The notes below the pieces were generated by a model. The model had not been told where the DNA came from and did no database searches. It saw nothing but the letters and a program-made list of their open reading frames with translations. 64,000 nucleotides of DNA from an uncultured Eubacteriales bacterium (GTDB lineage: Bacteria; Bacillota; Clostridia; Oscillospirales; CAG-382), in NCBI GenBank assembly GCA_900551295.1, contig URVJ01000006.1, positions 1 through 64,000 of the forward strand, in the 5' to 3' direction. Of this stretch, positions 1 through 8,428 are shown piece by piece (the stretch's first letter is position 1; each line of letters opens with the position of its first letter). The position numbers and the translations under genes are program-made.

Positions 1-113
1 GATACTTCCTGACGGTACAAGCCGGCGGCAGGAAGTATCCCACAACTTTTTTCCAAATTAAGGGCTGCCGTTTTCTTTGCAGCTTTCTTTTTTTAAAAGA
101 AAGCGCGTACCCC
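1..113 (-). repeat. Dispersed noncoding repeat, copy A
   Basis: Read on the minus strand this stretch matches 48343-48446 (plus strand) in several blocks: TACGCGCTTT, an internal hairpin, AGCTGCAAA, AGCCCTTAATTT (plus 55-66), GGGATACT and TGCCGCCGGCTT (plus 19-30), then ACCGTCAG. It ends in a perfect 11-bp inverted repeat (1-11 with 29-39). The internal hairpin (82-104) keeps its pairing in both copies although its sequence differs. Both copies lie just 3' of a stop codon in the same orientation as the gene. It may also help terminate the lipoprotein transcript. It is cut by the window edge, so its full length is unknown. Confidence 0.65.
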
Positions 114-130
114 TTCGTGACATCAGGTAA

Positions 131-799
131 CTACTGGCGGTAAAGGATAAAATTGTAGAACACCCAGCGGCCGTTGATTTTCTTAAAGGTACAGTTTTGA
201 GTTCTGTCAGCCTTAACAGAGCCGTCGTCATTAAGAAGCTGATAAGAAACGGCGAGGTTATACTCATCATCGGAGACTTTGGTAACCGCATAAGTTTCAT
301 CATCAGAATAATAGCTCGGTTCAAAAGCGAACGAAGTACAGTAAAGCCCGTCGTCGCCCTCTGTAAAGCGTTGATTTTCATCATTAAGGTCAATGAGAAG
401 ATCCGCCATATCAGCATCAAACAACGTTCTGAGGTACATTTTAAGCGTTTCAAGGCTGTCTACCTGTTCTGACTTTACCTTATAATAAGTTATACCGTCA
501 ACGTCCATGGACTTATCCATATCAAGCGGAGGCGCGGTAGTGATCGAAAACCAGCCCACTGCATCTGCGGCATTCTTGTATGCGTCGATAATATTCTGCT
601 CCGTCGGGTATCCTTCGGGATAATCGGGAATATCAAACGCAGCAGTCGTGCCGTCACCGTCCTGCGTGCTGTTCTGCGAATCCTCCACAACCGACGAACC
701 CGAATTGTCGGGAACGCTGTCCGGAGAACAAGCCGACAGCGCAAGCAGCAGAGATATACTTGCAGCAAACGCAAGCGAATTCCTGTATATATTGTTCAT
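131..799 (-). CDS. Putative exported lipoprotein of unknown function
   Basis: This is a 222-residue protein. The N-terminus (MNNIYRN, then a hydrophobic stretch ending LSAC) is a lipoprotein signal peptide with a lipobox, so the mature protein should be lipid-anchored at the invariant Cys on the outer face of the membrane. A Ser/Asp/Thr-rich linker follows, then a compact domain with many Tyr and Asp residues (about residues 60-222). An upstream in-frame ATG at 913 would add 38 residues without signal-peptide character. The start at 799 is preferred because AAAGGAG lies just upstream and the signal peptide then begins correctly. I do not recognise the soluble domain; a solute-binding or cell-wall role is only a guess. 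Confidence 0.75.
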   Translation of the reverse strand: MNNIYRNSLAFAASISLLLALSACSPDSVPDNSGSSVVEDSQNSTQDGDGTTAAFDIPDYPEGYPTEQNIIDAYKNAADAVGWFSITTAPPLDMDKSMDVDGITYYKVKSEQVDSLETLKMYLRTLFDADMADLLIDLNDENQRFTEGDDGLYCTSFAFEPSYYSDDETYAVTKVSDDEYNLAVSYQLLNDDGSVKADRTQNCTFKKINGRWVFYNFILYRQ

Positions 800-1051
800 T
801 TCCAAAACTCCTTTCTTTTGGCGCGGATTCTGTGCCGTTTCATTTTGTGCGAAACTTTGGCACCTTTCCGGCAGCAGCCGTCCCGAAAGCTCGGTATCAA
901 ATCTGAATTTCATGCAAGGCTTCAGCTCCTTTTTCAGAGTTTAAGTCAAAATGCGGCGCCATTTACCGTTCTGCATAAACAATTTTAAAGTGCAAAAGAG
1001 AAATCTGCGTGAAATTTGTGTGTGTCCCAAATGTTTTTCATGAAAACATTT

Positions 1052-1972
1052 TTACTTTTCTATCTTGGAAAGATCATACGGCGTCGTCTGATATACAACG
1101 TAGTTGAGCCAGTTTGAGTACAGCAGATGAGCGTGCGCTCTCCACATATTCACGGGCTTTCGTTCGGGATCGTCATACGGAAAATAGTTTTCCGGCACGT
1201 GCGGACAAAGTCCTTTTTTGACATCTCTCTGATACTCTTTTTTCAGGGTGTCAAAGTCGTACTCGGCGTGTCCCGTGACGAAGATCTTTCTCATATCCTT
1301 TGAGCTTGCGATATAAACGCCTGTTTTTTCGGAATACGCCTCTATATCAAGCTCGGCGCACTTCTTTACGTCCTCGGTATCCACTCCGCAATGCCTTGAA
1401 TGAGGCGCGTAAAAGAACTGGTCAAAGCCTCTTACTATCGGGTGCGACGGTATGAGAACCTTGTGTCTGAACACACCCGAAAGCTTTTCGGGAAGTCTTA
1501 TCTTTTCTATGCCGTAGTAATGATACATTGCCGCAAACGACGCCCAGCAGATATAAAAGCAGGAATACACATTCTTGTCCGACCAGTCGAAAATTTCTTC
1601 AAGCTCTTTCCAGTACGCGACCTCCTCATAAGGCTTATCCTCTATCGGCGCTCCGGTTATTATAAGTCCGTCGAATTTTTCGTGTTTTACGTCGTCAAAG
1701 TTTTTGTAAAAAGCCTCTAAATGCTCGTCGGGCGTGTTTTTTGATTTGTAAGTCTTGGTTTTGAGCAGTGTTATCTCGACCTGAATCGGCGTATTCGACA
1801 GCAGTCTTAAAAGCTGCGTTTCGGTGACTATCTTTGTCGGCATGAGATTGAGTATAGCAATGCGCAGAGGACGTATATCCTGTGTTTCCGCACGCTCCTT
1901 TGTCATTACGAATATGTTTTCGCTCTCAAGCGTGCCGAAAGCCGGAAGCGCGCCGGGAATTTTTATAGGCAT
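1052..1972 (-). CDS. metAA: Homoserine O-acetyltransferase (MetA family)
   Basis: The protein transfers an acyl group to the hydroxyl of L-homoserine, committing carbon to methionine. Its 306 residues match the usual MetA length and the family is recognisable throughout. The acyl-acceptor nucleophile is Cys142 (in FYICWAS), and the catalytic His235 and Glu237 sit in VTGHAEYDF. Residue 111 is Glu (GAPIED); in this family Glu111 goes with acetyl-CoA use and Gly with succinyl-CoA use, so acetyl-CoA is predicted. It is the last gene of a minus-strand run after the DUF362 and aminotransferase genes, 46 bp downstream of the former. That gap is too short for a SAM riboswitch, so any methionine control must act elsewhere. 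Cytoplasmic. Confidence 0.93.
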   Translation of the reverse strand: MPIKIPGALPAFGTLESENIFVMTKERAETQDIRPLRIAILNLMPTKIVTETQLLRLLSNTPIQVEITLLKTKTYKSKNTPDEHLEAFYKNFDDVKHEKFDGLIITGAPIEDKPYEEVAYWKELEEIFDWSDKNVYSCFYICWASFAAMYHYYGIEKIRLPEKLSGVFRHKVLIPSHPIVRGFDQFFYAPHSRHCGVDTEDVKKCAELDIEAYSEKTGVYIASSKDMRKIFVTGHAEYDFDTLKKEYQRDVKKGLCPHVPENYFPYDDPERKPVNMWRAHAHLLYSNWLNYVVYQTTPYDLSKIEK

Positions 1973-2018
1973 TTGAAAACCTCTTTTACTTTGTTGATTT
2001 TGCGCAGCTTTTCATGCG

Positions 2019-3179
2019 TTACCGTGTAAAAATACTTAACAGCGGTTTTGCCTTTACTGCCTTTTGCGGGCAGAACTCCTGGCAGCAGTAGCATTTTATA
2101 CACTTCTTATTATTTATATGCGCCTTTTTATCCTTTATCGTTATTGCCGCGACGGGACAGTTCCTTGCGCATATTCCGCAGCCCACGCAAAGGCTCTTTT
2201 TGACAGTCGGACGCGGTTCGAGTGCGGTTTTCAGTCCTCCGCCGAAAATAGACGGTATCTGCTTTACTATTCCGCCTGCGCGAGAATCGGGGCGCACAAA
2301 CTCTGACGCAAACTTTTCCTTTTCGCAGCCGATTATTTCAAGTCCGCCGACGCTTTCGGGGCAAAGTCCGCGCTTTACCGAACATTCGACCGTTCCGACC
2401 TCGTTCGGCTTATATCCCATAATATAAGAATTAAGCACGTCTGCCGCGAACGGGTTTGCACTCGCCGTGACACAGCCGACCTTTTTAAGCGTTCCGCCGG
2501 ACGGACCGTTGCCCTCCATACAGACAACTGCGTCGGTTATATTAACGCACGGTGCGGTTATAAGGCAGAGATCGCACAGCATATCCGCAAAAGAAATTCT
2601 CGACGGAAATCTTGCGTGCTGTTCCGCTTTCTGAAGTCCGGGAATTGAGCCGAACATATTTTTTACCGCCGCCGTCATCTCGCAAAGCGCATGAGTTTTC
2701 AGCCTGTTGAGATTTACCACAACGTCCGCATTTACAAGCGGATTGATAATATTGAAATTGAATTTGCTTACATCATGATTGCTCATAAGCTCAAAACCGT
2801 AATCGTCGTTGACCTGCGCTCCGCCGTCCTGCGCCGCGTCAAGCACGCCTGTTTCTCTGACTACCGCGGAAAACGACGCATGATTATACGTTCCTCCCGG
2901 ACTGTCGGCAACCGTGACGTGTGCGCCGAGACCTGAAAAATATTCGCACGCAGCCTTTACAAAGCTCGGATGCGACGTTATGCACTTATCTGCGTCGGCT
3001 CTTGAGAGAAGATTGGGTTTTACGGTTACTTTTTTGCCGTCAAAAAAATCCTTTTCCCAGCCGTTGTCAAGACAGACCTTTTCAAGCAGATCGTATATGA
3101 CCGGTTTTACGTTCTCATATTCGTAATCGTGCAGTTCCGAAAGATAAACTCTGTTTGTAAGCTTAATTTTTCTTTCCAT
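2019..3179 (-). CDS. DUF362 protein with C-terminal 2x[4Fe-4S] ferredoxin domain
   Basis: This 386-residue protein has the DUF362 fold in residues 1-310 (motifs VTVKPNLL, NLNRLKTHALCEMTAAVKN and MEGNGPSGG). Two ferredoxin-type clusters lie at the C-terminus (CVGCGICARNCP and CIKCYCCQEFCP, residues about 332-375). The eight cysteines and following prolines fit two [4Fe-4S] clusters. DUF362 proteins are common in anaerobes and their substrate is mostly unknown, so an electron-transfer role is inferred from the clusters only. Only 1 bp separates it from the aminotransferase upstream, so the two are surely co-transcribed and may serve the same amino-acid or cofactor reaction. There is no signal peptide or membrane segment. 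Confidence 0.88.
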   Translation of the reverse strand: MERKIKLTNRVYLSELHDYEYENVKPVIYDLLEKVCLDNGWEKDFFDGKKVTVKPNLLSRADADKCITSHPSFVKAACEYFSGLGAHVTVADSPGGTYNHASFSAVVRETGVLDAAQDGGAQVNDDYGFELMSNHDVSKFNFNIINPLVNADVVVNLNRLKTHALCEMTAAVKNMFGSIPGLQKAEQHARFPSRISFADMLCDLCLITAPCVNITDAVVCMEGNGPSGGTLKKVGCVTASANPFAADVLNSYIMGYKPNEVGTVECSVKRGLCPESVGGLEIIGCEKEKFASEFVRPDSRAGGIVKQIPSIFGGGLKTALEPRPTVKKSLCVGCGICARNCPVAAITIKDKKAHINNKKCIKCYCCQEFCPQKAVKAKPLLSIFTR

Positions 3180-3180
3180 A

Positions 3181-4350
3181 TTACTTCAGTTTCTTTAGGA
3201 ATCTGTCAAGTCTGTCGATTGCGCGGCTTATATGCTCTACCGAGTACGCATAAGATACTCTCGCAAAGCCCTCTCCCGATTCGCCGAACGCGGAACCCGG
3301 AACTATCGCGCACTTTTCGTCATACAGCAGCTTTTCGCAGAACTGTTCCGACGTCAGTCCGTAGCCCGATATATTCGGGAACATATAGAAAGCTCCTTCG
3401 GGTTCAAAGCAGGTAAGTCCTATCTCGTTAAGTCCGGACAGCAGCATTCTTCTTCTCTGATTGTAGCAGTCCTTCATATATTCTATTTCTTCGTCGCCGT
3501 CGCGCGCCGCGATTATTCCGGCATACTGGCTTGAGGTAGGCGCGCACATTATTGCGTACTGATGTATTTTAAGCATCTGCTTTGTTATTTCGCGCGGTGC
3601 GCAGACATATCCGAGTCTCCAGCCCGTCATTGCATACGATTTTGAAAATCCGCCGACATATATGGTTCTGTCGCGCATATCTTCAAACGCCGCAAAGGAA
3701 AAATGCTTTCTTCCGTAGGTAAGCTCGCCGTATATCTCGTCCGTGAGCACTACGATATTTGTATCCTTTACAACGTCCGCAATCTTACGCAGATCTTCTT
3801 TTGTCATTATCGCGCCCGTAGGATTGTTCGGGTAGGGAAGAATGAGCATCTTGGTCTTTGGCGTAATATACTTTTTGAGAAGTTCGGGTGTGAGCTTGAA
3901 TCTATCTTCTTCGCGCGTGGGAATACTTATCGGAACGCCGCCGGTAAGTTCGGTTATAGGCGTATAGCAGACATATGACGGCTCAACGACAAGCACTTCG
4001 TCGCCGGGTTCTACTATCGCTCTTATGGCAAGGTCTATCGCCTCGCTGCCGCCGACGGTTACTATCATTTCCTTTGACGGATCGTACGATACCGAAAAAC
4101 GTCTTTCGAGATATGCCGCTATCTCTTTTCTGAATTCAATAAGTCCGCTGTTTGAGGTATAGTAGGTCTTTCCCTTTTCAAGCGACTCTATTGCGGCTTC
4201 TCTTATATTCCACGGAGTTACAAAGTCGGGCTGTCCGACGGTAAGCGATATAACGCCCTGCATTTCGTCGAGAATATCAAAGAATTTTCTTATGCCCGAC
4301 GGCTTTAAATCCACTGCTTTCTTTGAAAGCACTTTGCTGTAATCTATCAT
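3181..4350 (-). CDS. PLP-dependent class I/II aminotransferase
   Basis: This is a 389-residue fold-type I aminotransferase of the aspartate/aromatic group. Visible family motifs are SLTVGQPDF near the N-terminus, the PLP-contact segment PYPNNPTGA, LTDEIYGELTY, and GGFSKSYAMTGWRLGY with the Schiff-base Lys at about residue 235. It swaps an amino group between an amino acid and a 2-oxoacid in the cytoplasm. The exact substrate cannot be read: aspartate, aromatic amino acids and N-acetyl-diaminopimelate are all served by close relatives. Its ATG overlaps the stop of the Lrp-type regulator upstream (TAATG), which suggests the regulator controls it. MetA downstream is compatible with an amino-acid role. 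Confidence 0.92.
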   Translation of the reverse strand: MIDYSKVLSKKAVDLKPSGIRKFFDILDEMQGVISLTVGQPDFVTPWNIREAAIESLEKGKTYYTSNSGLIEFRKEIAAYLERRFSVSYDPSKEMIVTVGGSEAIDLAIRAIVEPGDEVLVVEPSYVCYTPITELTGGVPISIPTREEDRFKLTPELLKKYITPKTKMLILPYPNNPTGAIMTKEDLRKIADVVKDTNIVVLTDEIYGELTYGRKHFSFAAFEDMRDRTIYVGGFSKSYAMTGWRLGYVCAPREITKQMLKIHQYAIMCAPTSSQYAGIIAARDGDEEIEYMKDCYNQRRRMLLSGLNEIGLTCFEPEGAFYMFPNISGYGLTSEQFCEKLLYDEKCAIVPGSAFGESGEGFARVSYAYSVEHISRAIDRLDRFLKKLK

Positions 4351-4850
4351 TAATTCATGTTTCCTCTCTCGTCATGAGTCATTTCTGTTCCGTGACCGTA
4401 AACAACGCCCATGTCCTTGTATTTTCTGAGCACAAAGTGAGTACTCGTGGAGATTACTCCGTCTATCGGCGCAAGCTTTTCCGCCACAAACAGCGCGACC
4501 TCTTTCATGGTCTTTCCCTCTATCATAACGCAAAGGTCATACGCGCCCGACATAAGGTACATATTTCTTACTTCGGGGAAATTATATATTCTCTCCGCGA
4601 CTCTTTCAAATCCTCTGTCTCTCTGCGGAGTTACTTTAAGTTCGATAAGCGCCGTTACGTACTCTCTGTCGGTCTTATCCCAGTCGACAAGCGCCTTATA
4701 TCCTACGACTACGCCCTTTTCTTCAAGTTCCTCTATTATTTCCTTAACGTGCCCGACGTCCGCGTCGAGCATAACCGCTATTTTCTGCGCCGTAAGTCTT
4801 GCGTCTCCGGCTATAAGCGTGAGCACCTTGTCTTTAAGCTGATCTTTCAT
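4350..4850 (-). CDS. Lrp/AsnC-family transcriptional regulator
   Basis: The 166-residue protein has an N-terminal winged helix-turn-helix (about residues 8-60, with LTAQKIAVMLDADVGHV and GVVVGYKALVDW) and a C-terminal RAM ligand-binding domain (about 65-150, with ALIELKVTP and MSGAYDLCVMIEGK). Lrp-type proteins bind amino acids and control amino-acid metabolism genes. It is the first gene of a minus-strand operon and translationally overlaps the aminotransferase, so it likely regulates that operon and itself. The C-terminal tail (FVLRKYKDMGVVYGHG) is the extension seen in many clostridial members. Divergent from the ECF S-component gene with about 200 bp between them. Confidence 0.9.
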   Translation of the reverse strand: MKDQLKDKVLTLIAGDARLTAQKIAVMLDADVGHVKEIIEELEEKGVVVGYKALVDWDKTDREYVTALIELKVTPQRDRGFERVAERIYNFPEVRNMYLMSGAYDLCVMIEGKTMKEVALFVAEKLAPIDGVISTSTHFVLRKYKDMGVVYGHGTEMTHDERGNMN

Positions 4851-4986
4851 TAATTTTAACCCTCTTTCTTATGACGCAAATTACAGTATAACTGCTCAAT
4901 ATAATTATATCACGTATTCATGTTCTTTTCTTTACGTTAAGGCAAACTTTTATTAACAAACTGCGGTATGATTTACAAAATCCGCA

Positions 4987-5015
4987 TTGAAAAAGCGCTC
5001 TGCCTGAATTATAAT
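4987..5015 (+). promoter_or_regulatory. Promoter of the ECF S-component gene
   Basis: TTGAAA (4987-4992) and TATAAT (5010-5015) are separated by 17 bp. They lie 33 bp before the start codon, so the untranslated leader is too short for a riboswitch. Confidence 0.75.
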
Positions 5016-5047
5016 TTAATCATACAATAAAGGGAAGTGCAAATAAA

Positions 5048-5629
5048 ATGAACAAAAAGGAAAACGCCGCGCAGACAATCGTACTCTGCGGACTTTTTAT
5101 TGCTCTCGGCGTACTTACTCCGCAGATATTCCACCTTTTCGGAGCTGCCGCGGGACAGACGTTTCTTCCCATGCACATACCCGTGCTTATAGCGGGGCTT
5201 TGCGTATCGCCCTTATGCGGTGCGGTTTCGGGAATTTTCTCTCCAATGCTCAGCTGCATTATAACGTCAATGCCGTCGCCGATTAAAATGCCGTTCATGT
5301 GCGTAGAGCTTTTTGTGTACGGCCTTGTATCGGGATTTGCCATGAAATTATTTTCGGGACATATCAAAAATTACACCGTGCGCGTATATGCGAGCCTTAT
5401 AACGGCGCAGATCTGCGGAAGAGCCGCAAACATTCTCTGCACTGCGTTCGGCGTATATGTTCTCGGACTCAGAAATCCTGCGGTCAGCATGAAAGCCGCG
5501 CTCATGTCGGTTCCGACCGGTCTTATCGGAATTGCAATTCAGCTTATCTTCATTCCTCCGGTTGCCGTCGTGCTCAACAAGTACGTAACCATAGGCAAAA
5601 AATCGTACGCGCGCAAAATACAAATTTAA
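5048..5629 (+). CDS. ECF transporter S component
   Basis: This is a 193-residue, very hydrophobic protein with five to six predicted membrane segments. It starts with a short charged N-terminus (MNKKENAAQ) followed by IVLCGLFIALGVLTPQ. The overall pattern, the length and the motif FLPMHIPVLIAGLC-SPLCGA are typical of substrate-binding S components of energy-coupling factor vitamin transporters. Such proteins work with shared EcfA/EcfA'/EcfT subunits, which are not encoded here. The substrate cannot be read from sequence. It is a single-gene unit with a near-consensus promoter and GGGAAGTG ribosome site upstream and an intrinsic terminator downstream. Confidence 0.85.
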   Translation: MNKKENAAQTIVLCGLFIALGVLTPQIFHLFGAAAGQTFLPMHIPVLIAGLCVSPLCGAVSGIFSPMLSCIITSMPSPIKMPFMCVELFVYGLVSGFAMKLFSGHIKNYTVRVYASLITAQICGRAANILCTAFGVYVLGLRNPAVSMKAALMSVPTGLIGIAIQLIFIPPVAVVLNKYVTIGKKSYARKIQI

Positions 5630-5648
5630 ACGCATATACAAAATCAAA

Positions 5649-5692
5649 GCTCAGCGGATTGTCAAAGCAGTCTTACGCTGAGCCGATTTTTT
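5649..5692 (+). terminator. Intrinsic terminator after the ECF S-component gene
   Basis: GCTCAGCG (5649-5656) pairs with CGCTGAGC (5676-5683), followed shortly by a T run (5687-5692). Confidence 0.75.
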
Positions 5693-5748
5693 ACTATCTT
5701 CGCAAAGCACGGCAGACAGTGCCGCTTTTGCGTTTTTATAACCAAATT

Positions 5749-6363
5749 TCAGAAGAAACTCTCTTCGGGATCGTATACGTTTTCCGCAGCGTCCTCAAGT
5801 TCGGAAAATTCGCCGAAAATACCGAGAGCCGTATCGAAAACAAGCATACGTACCGTCTCTCCGAAAGCAAGTCCTTTCTTTGCCGAAGTACCGCGCCTTT
5901 TTGTGTCCGTAACCGCAAAATCCAGAAGAAAACCCTTTTCAATCGCGGATTCGCACGCATATCTGCAAAGATTCTGCACATTCTTTATGCTTTTGCCGCT
6001 GCTTTCGGAAAGCTTATCATAGATTGACGACATATTCATCTGCGGATTTTCCGCTTTGATATAAACAGCCTGAGCAATAAGCCGTGTGCCGCACTTTCTG
6101 CGGTCAAGTCCGAGTTTTGACAGAGCCGTGTATATCTCGTTGAACGCTGATTCGCGCTCGGAACGTCTTACCGTATCTTCGATAAGTCTTGCGCGTATCC
6201 TGAAAGCGTTATCGTCGGGATTGCTGTCAGTGAAATCGTCATGCGATGCGTTGACGGCGTCATCAAAAAAGCTCTCGAACGCATATTGTCTGTCCTTTGA
6301 GCCGGAACACGGCTCATTTTCGTTTTTGAGCAGTCTGTCAACCGATTCAAACAGCTTTTTCAC
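5749..6363 (-). CDS. Protein with a Spo0A C-terminal-like DNA-binding domain, no receiver domain
   Basis: This is a 204-residue protein. Residues about 75-145 (NEIYTALSKLGLDRR through CRYACESAIEKG) line up by eye with the Spo0A effector domain: a helix after a short Gly turn, an acidic spacer, a helix-turn-helix, and a basic recognition helix ending in (A/E)W-(S/K)-(R/K)-G-like EKG. No phosphoacceptor receiver domain is present; the first 70 residues are acidic and low-complexity (FFDDAVNASHDDFTD). It lies directly after clpX (2 bp) and is probably co-transcribed with it. It could be a phosphorylation-independent regulator related to Spo0A. The target and any role in sporulation are unknown, and the family call rests on a visual match only. 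Confidence 0.6.
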   Translation of the reverse strand: MKKLFESVDRLLKNENEPCSGSKDRQYAFESFFDDAVNASHDDFTDSNPDDNAFRIRARLIEDTVRRSERESAFNEIYTALSKLGLDRRKCGTRLIAQAVYIKAENPQMNMSSIYDKLSESSGKSIKNVQNLCRYACESAIEKGFLLDFAVTDTKRRGTSAKKGLAFGETVRMLVFDTALGIFGEFSELEDAAENVYDPEESFF

Positions 6364-6365
6364 CT

Positions 6366-7679
6366 TTAAAGACTCTTTTCTTTGACCTTTTTTTCTTTGG
6401 GAGCGTCGGTATCTTCCGCATTCTCGGCTTTTTCGGCGTACTCCTTTATCGGCTGTGCGCCGTTTTCTATTACGTCGCGCGTAATTCTCACGGTCTTAAG
6501 GTTCTTTATATCGGGAATATCGTACATAAGTCCCGTCATGATACCCTCGGTAATGGCTCTGAGTCCGCGTGCGCCGGTCGAACGCTTTTCGGCAAGCTCG
6601 GCTATGGCGCGAAGTGCGTCGTCGTCAAACTCAAGCTCAACTCCGTCCATTGCAAACAGCTTTTTATACTGCTTTGTAAGCGCGTTCTTGGGTTCTTTGA
6701 GTATGCGCACAAGTGCGTCCTCGTCAAGTGCCGACAGCGAAACTATAAGCGGAATTCTTCCGACAAGCTCCGGAATTATGCCGAACTTTACAAGGTCATG
6801 CGCCTCGATGGACTTCAGTACATTTGTCTTTTTCTTTTCTTCCTTGGTCTGTATAGTCGCGCCGTAACCCATAGTACGGTTGCCCATGCGCTGTTCGATT
6901 ATCGACTCGATTCCGTCAAAGGCGCCGCCGCAGATAAACAGTATATTCTTTGTGTTTATCTGAATAAACTCCTGATTCGGGTGTTTTCTTCCGCCCTGCG
7001 GAGGAACGTTTGAAACGGTGCCTTCAAGTATCTTAAGCAGAGCCTGCTGAACGCCCTCTCCCGAAACGTCGCGCGTTATTGAACGGTTTTCGCTTCTGCG
7101 CGAGATCTTGTCTATCTCGTCGATATAGATAATTCCCTTTTCGGCAAGCGCGATATTATAGTCGGCAGCCTGTATAAGGCGCAGCAGAATATTTTCGACG
7201 TCCTCGCCTACATATCCCGCCTCTGTAAGAGTGGTTGCGTCCGCGATGGCAAACGGGACTTTCAGGAACTTTGCAAGCGTCTGGGCAAGCAGAGTCTTTC
7301 CGACGCCGGTAGGACCCAGAAGCATTACGTTGCTTTTCTGGATCTCAACCTCGTCCGAATTATCTTTCTGAAGTATTCTCTTATAGTGATTGTACACCGC
7401 AACGGCGAGAGTTTTCTTTGCCTCGTCCTGACCTATGACGTACTTATCAAGCTCAGTCTTTATCGCGGAGGGCTTAGGCAGCTTATTGAGGCTTAGTTTC
7501 GGCATTCCGTTCTTTTTGTTATCCTCTTCGTTCATCTCGTCAAGCAGGCTTTCGCACAGCATTACGCAGTTGCTGCATATATTCACGCCTTCGGGACCGT
7601 ATATAAGGCGTCCCGTCTGACGCTCGGATTTTCCGCAGAAAGAACAGAAGCGCTCGCCTCTTTTATTTTCATTAGCCAT
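6366..7679 (-). CDS. clpX: ATP-dependent Clp protease, unfoldase subunit ClpX
   Basis: The 437-residue AAA+ unfoldase recognises degradation signals, including the ssrA tag encoded at 51386-51418, and threads substrates into ClpP. The N-terminal zinc-binding domain has the C4 set (CSFCGK and CSNCVMLC, residues 12-43). Walker A is GPTGVGKT, Walker B is IIYIDEIDKI, and the sensor and arginine-finger region follows (ELVGRIP and RSTGARGLRAI). The C-terminus has a charged tail (ENAEDTDAPKEKKVKEK) longer than usual. It is 33 bp downstream of clpP on the same strand in the classical tig-clpP-clpX order. Confidence 0.97.
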   Translation of the reverse strand: MANENKRGERFCSFCGKSERQTGRLIYGPEGVNICSNCVMLCESLLDEMNEEDNKKNGMPKLSLNKLPKPSAIKTELDKYVIGQDEAKKTLAVAVYNHYKRILQKDNSDEVEIQKSNVMLLGPTGVGKTLLAQTLAKFLKVPFAIADATTLTEAGYVGEDVENILLRLIQAADYNIALAEKGIIYIDEIDKISRRSENRSITRDVSGEGVQQALLKILEGTVSNVPPQGGRKHPNQEFIQINTKNILFICGGAFDGIESIIEQRMGNRTMGYGATIQTKEEKKKTNVLKSIEAHDLVKFGIIPELVGRIPLIVSLSALDEDALVRILKEPKNALTKQYKKLFAMDGVELEFDDDALRAIAELAEKRSTGARGLRAITEGIMTGLMYDIPDIKNLKTVRITRDVIENGAQPIKEYAEKAENAEDTDAPKEKKVKEKSL

Positions 7680-7712
7680 GTTCGGTTATAACCTTTCGTA
7701 AAATGCCTTTAA

Positions 7713-8297
7713 TCAGAGTCTTTTATCAATGACCTTATCGACAAGACCGTATGCGCATGCCTCTTCGGCGGTCATGAAGTTATCTCTCTCGGTATCCTTT
7801 TCAATGGTTTCGAGAGGTTTGCCGGTCTGCTCGGAAAGCAGCTTATTGAGCTTGCTTTTAATTCTTATGATATGATCGGCGTGTATCTTTATATCGCTTG
7901 CCTGTCCCTGCATACCGCCGAGAGGCTGATGTATCATGATCTCGCTGTTGGGGAGCGCAAGTCTTTTGCCCTTTGCGCCCGACGAGAGCAGAAACGCTCC
8001 CATGCTTGCTGCCATGCCGACGCATATTGTCGAAACGTCACATTTAATAAAGTTCATGGTGTCGTAAATTGCCATGCCGGAGGAAATCGAACCGCCGGGG
8101 CTGTTTATATAAAGGCTTATATCCTTATCGGGATCCTGCGCCTCAAGATAGAGCAGCTGCGCTACGACAAGTGATGCTGTGGCGTCGTTTACTTCTTCGC
8201 CCAAAAATATAATCCTGTCATTGAGAAGTCTTGAATAGATGTCAAATGAACGTTCGCCGTGGTTTGTCTGTTCAATGACCATTGGTACAAGTGCCAT
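7713..8297 (-). CDS. clpP: ATP-dependent Clp protease, proteolytic subunit ClpP
   Basis: This 194-residue serine peptidase forms the tetradecameric chamber used with ClpX and probably with the ClpE-like ATPase at 26376-28730. The catalytic Ser is in GMAASMGAFLL and the catalytic His in MIHQPLGGMQG. The N-terminal MALVPMVIEQTNHGERSFDIYSRLL, ending in the short processing-prone leader, is canonical. The gene sits between tig and clpX, and the length is standard. Cytoplasmic. Confidence 0.97.
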   Translation of the reverse strand: MALVPMVIEQTNHGERSFDIYSRLLNDRIIFLGEEVNDATASLVVAQLLYLEAQDPDKDISLYINSPGGSISSGMAIYDTMNFIKCDVSTICVGMAASMGAFLLSSGAKGKRLALPNSEIMIHQPLGGMQGQASDIKIHADHIIRIKSKLNKLLSEQTGKPLETIEKDTERDNFMTAEEACAYGLVDKVIDKRL

Positions 8298-8428
8298 AAT
8301 TATCGTCCTTTCACGTGTAATATGTCGTATTTTGTCTTTTTGCCTTTAAGGCAAGAATGTGCGTACAATATAAACTGCACGCACACTAAAGCTTTTAATG
8401 TATTTTGCTGCCGGGCGTGGGAAGAAAA

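Noticed and set aside
1028..1053. Hairpin after metA as a terminator
   Set aside because: The stem is A/T-only and no T run follows on the minus strand.
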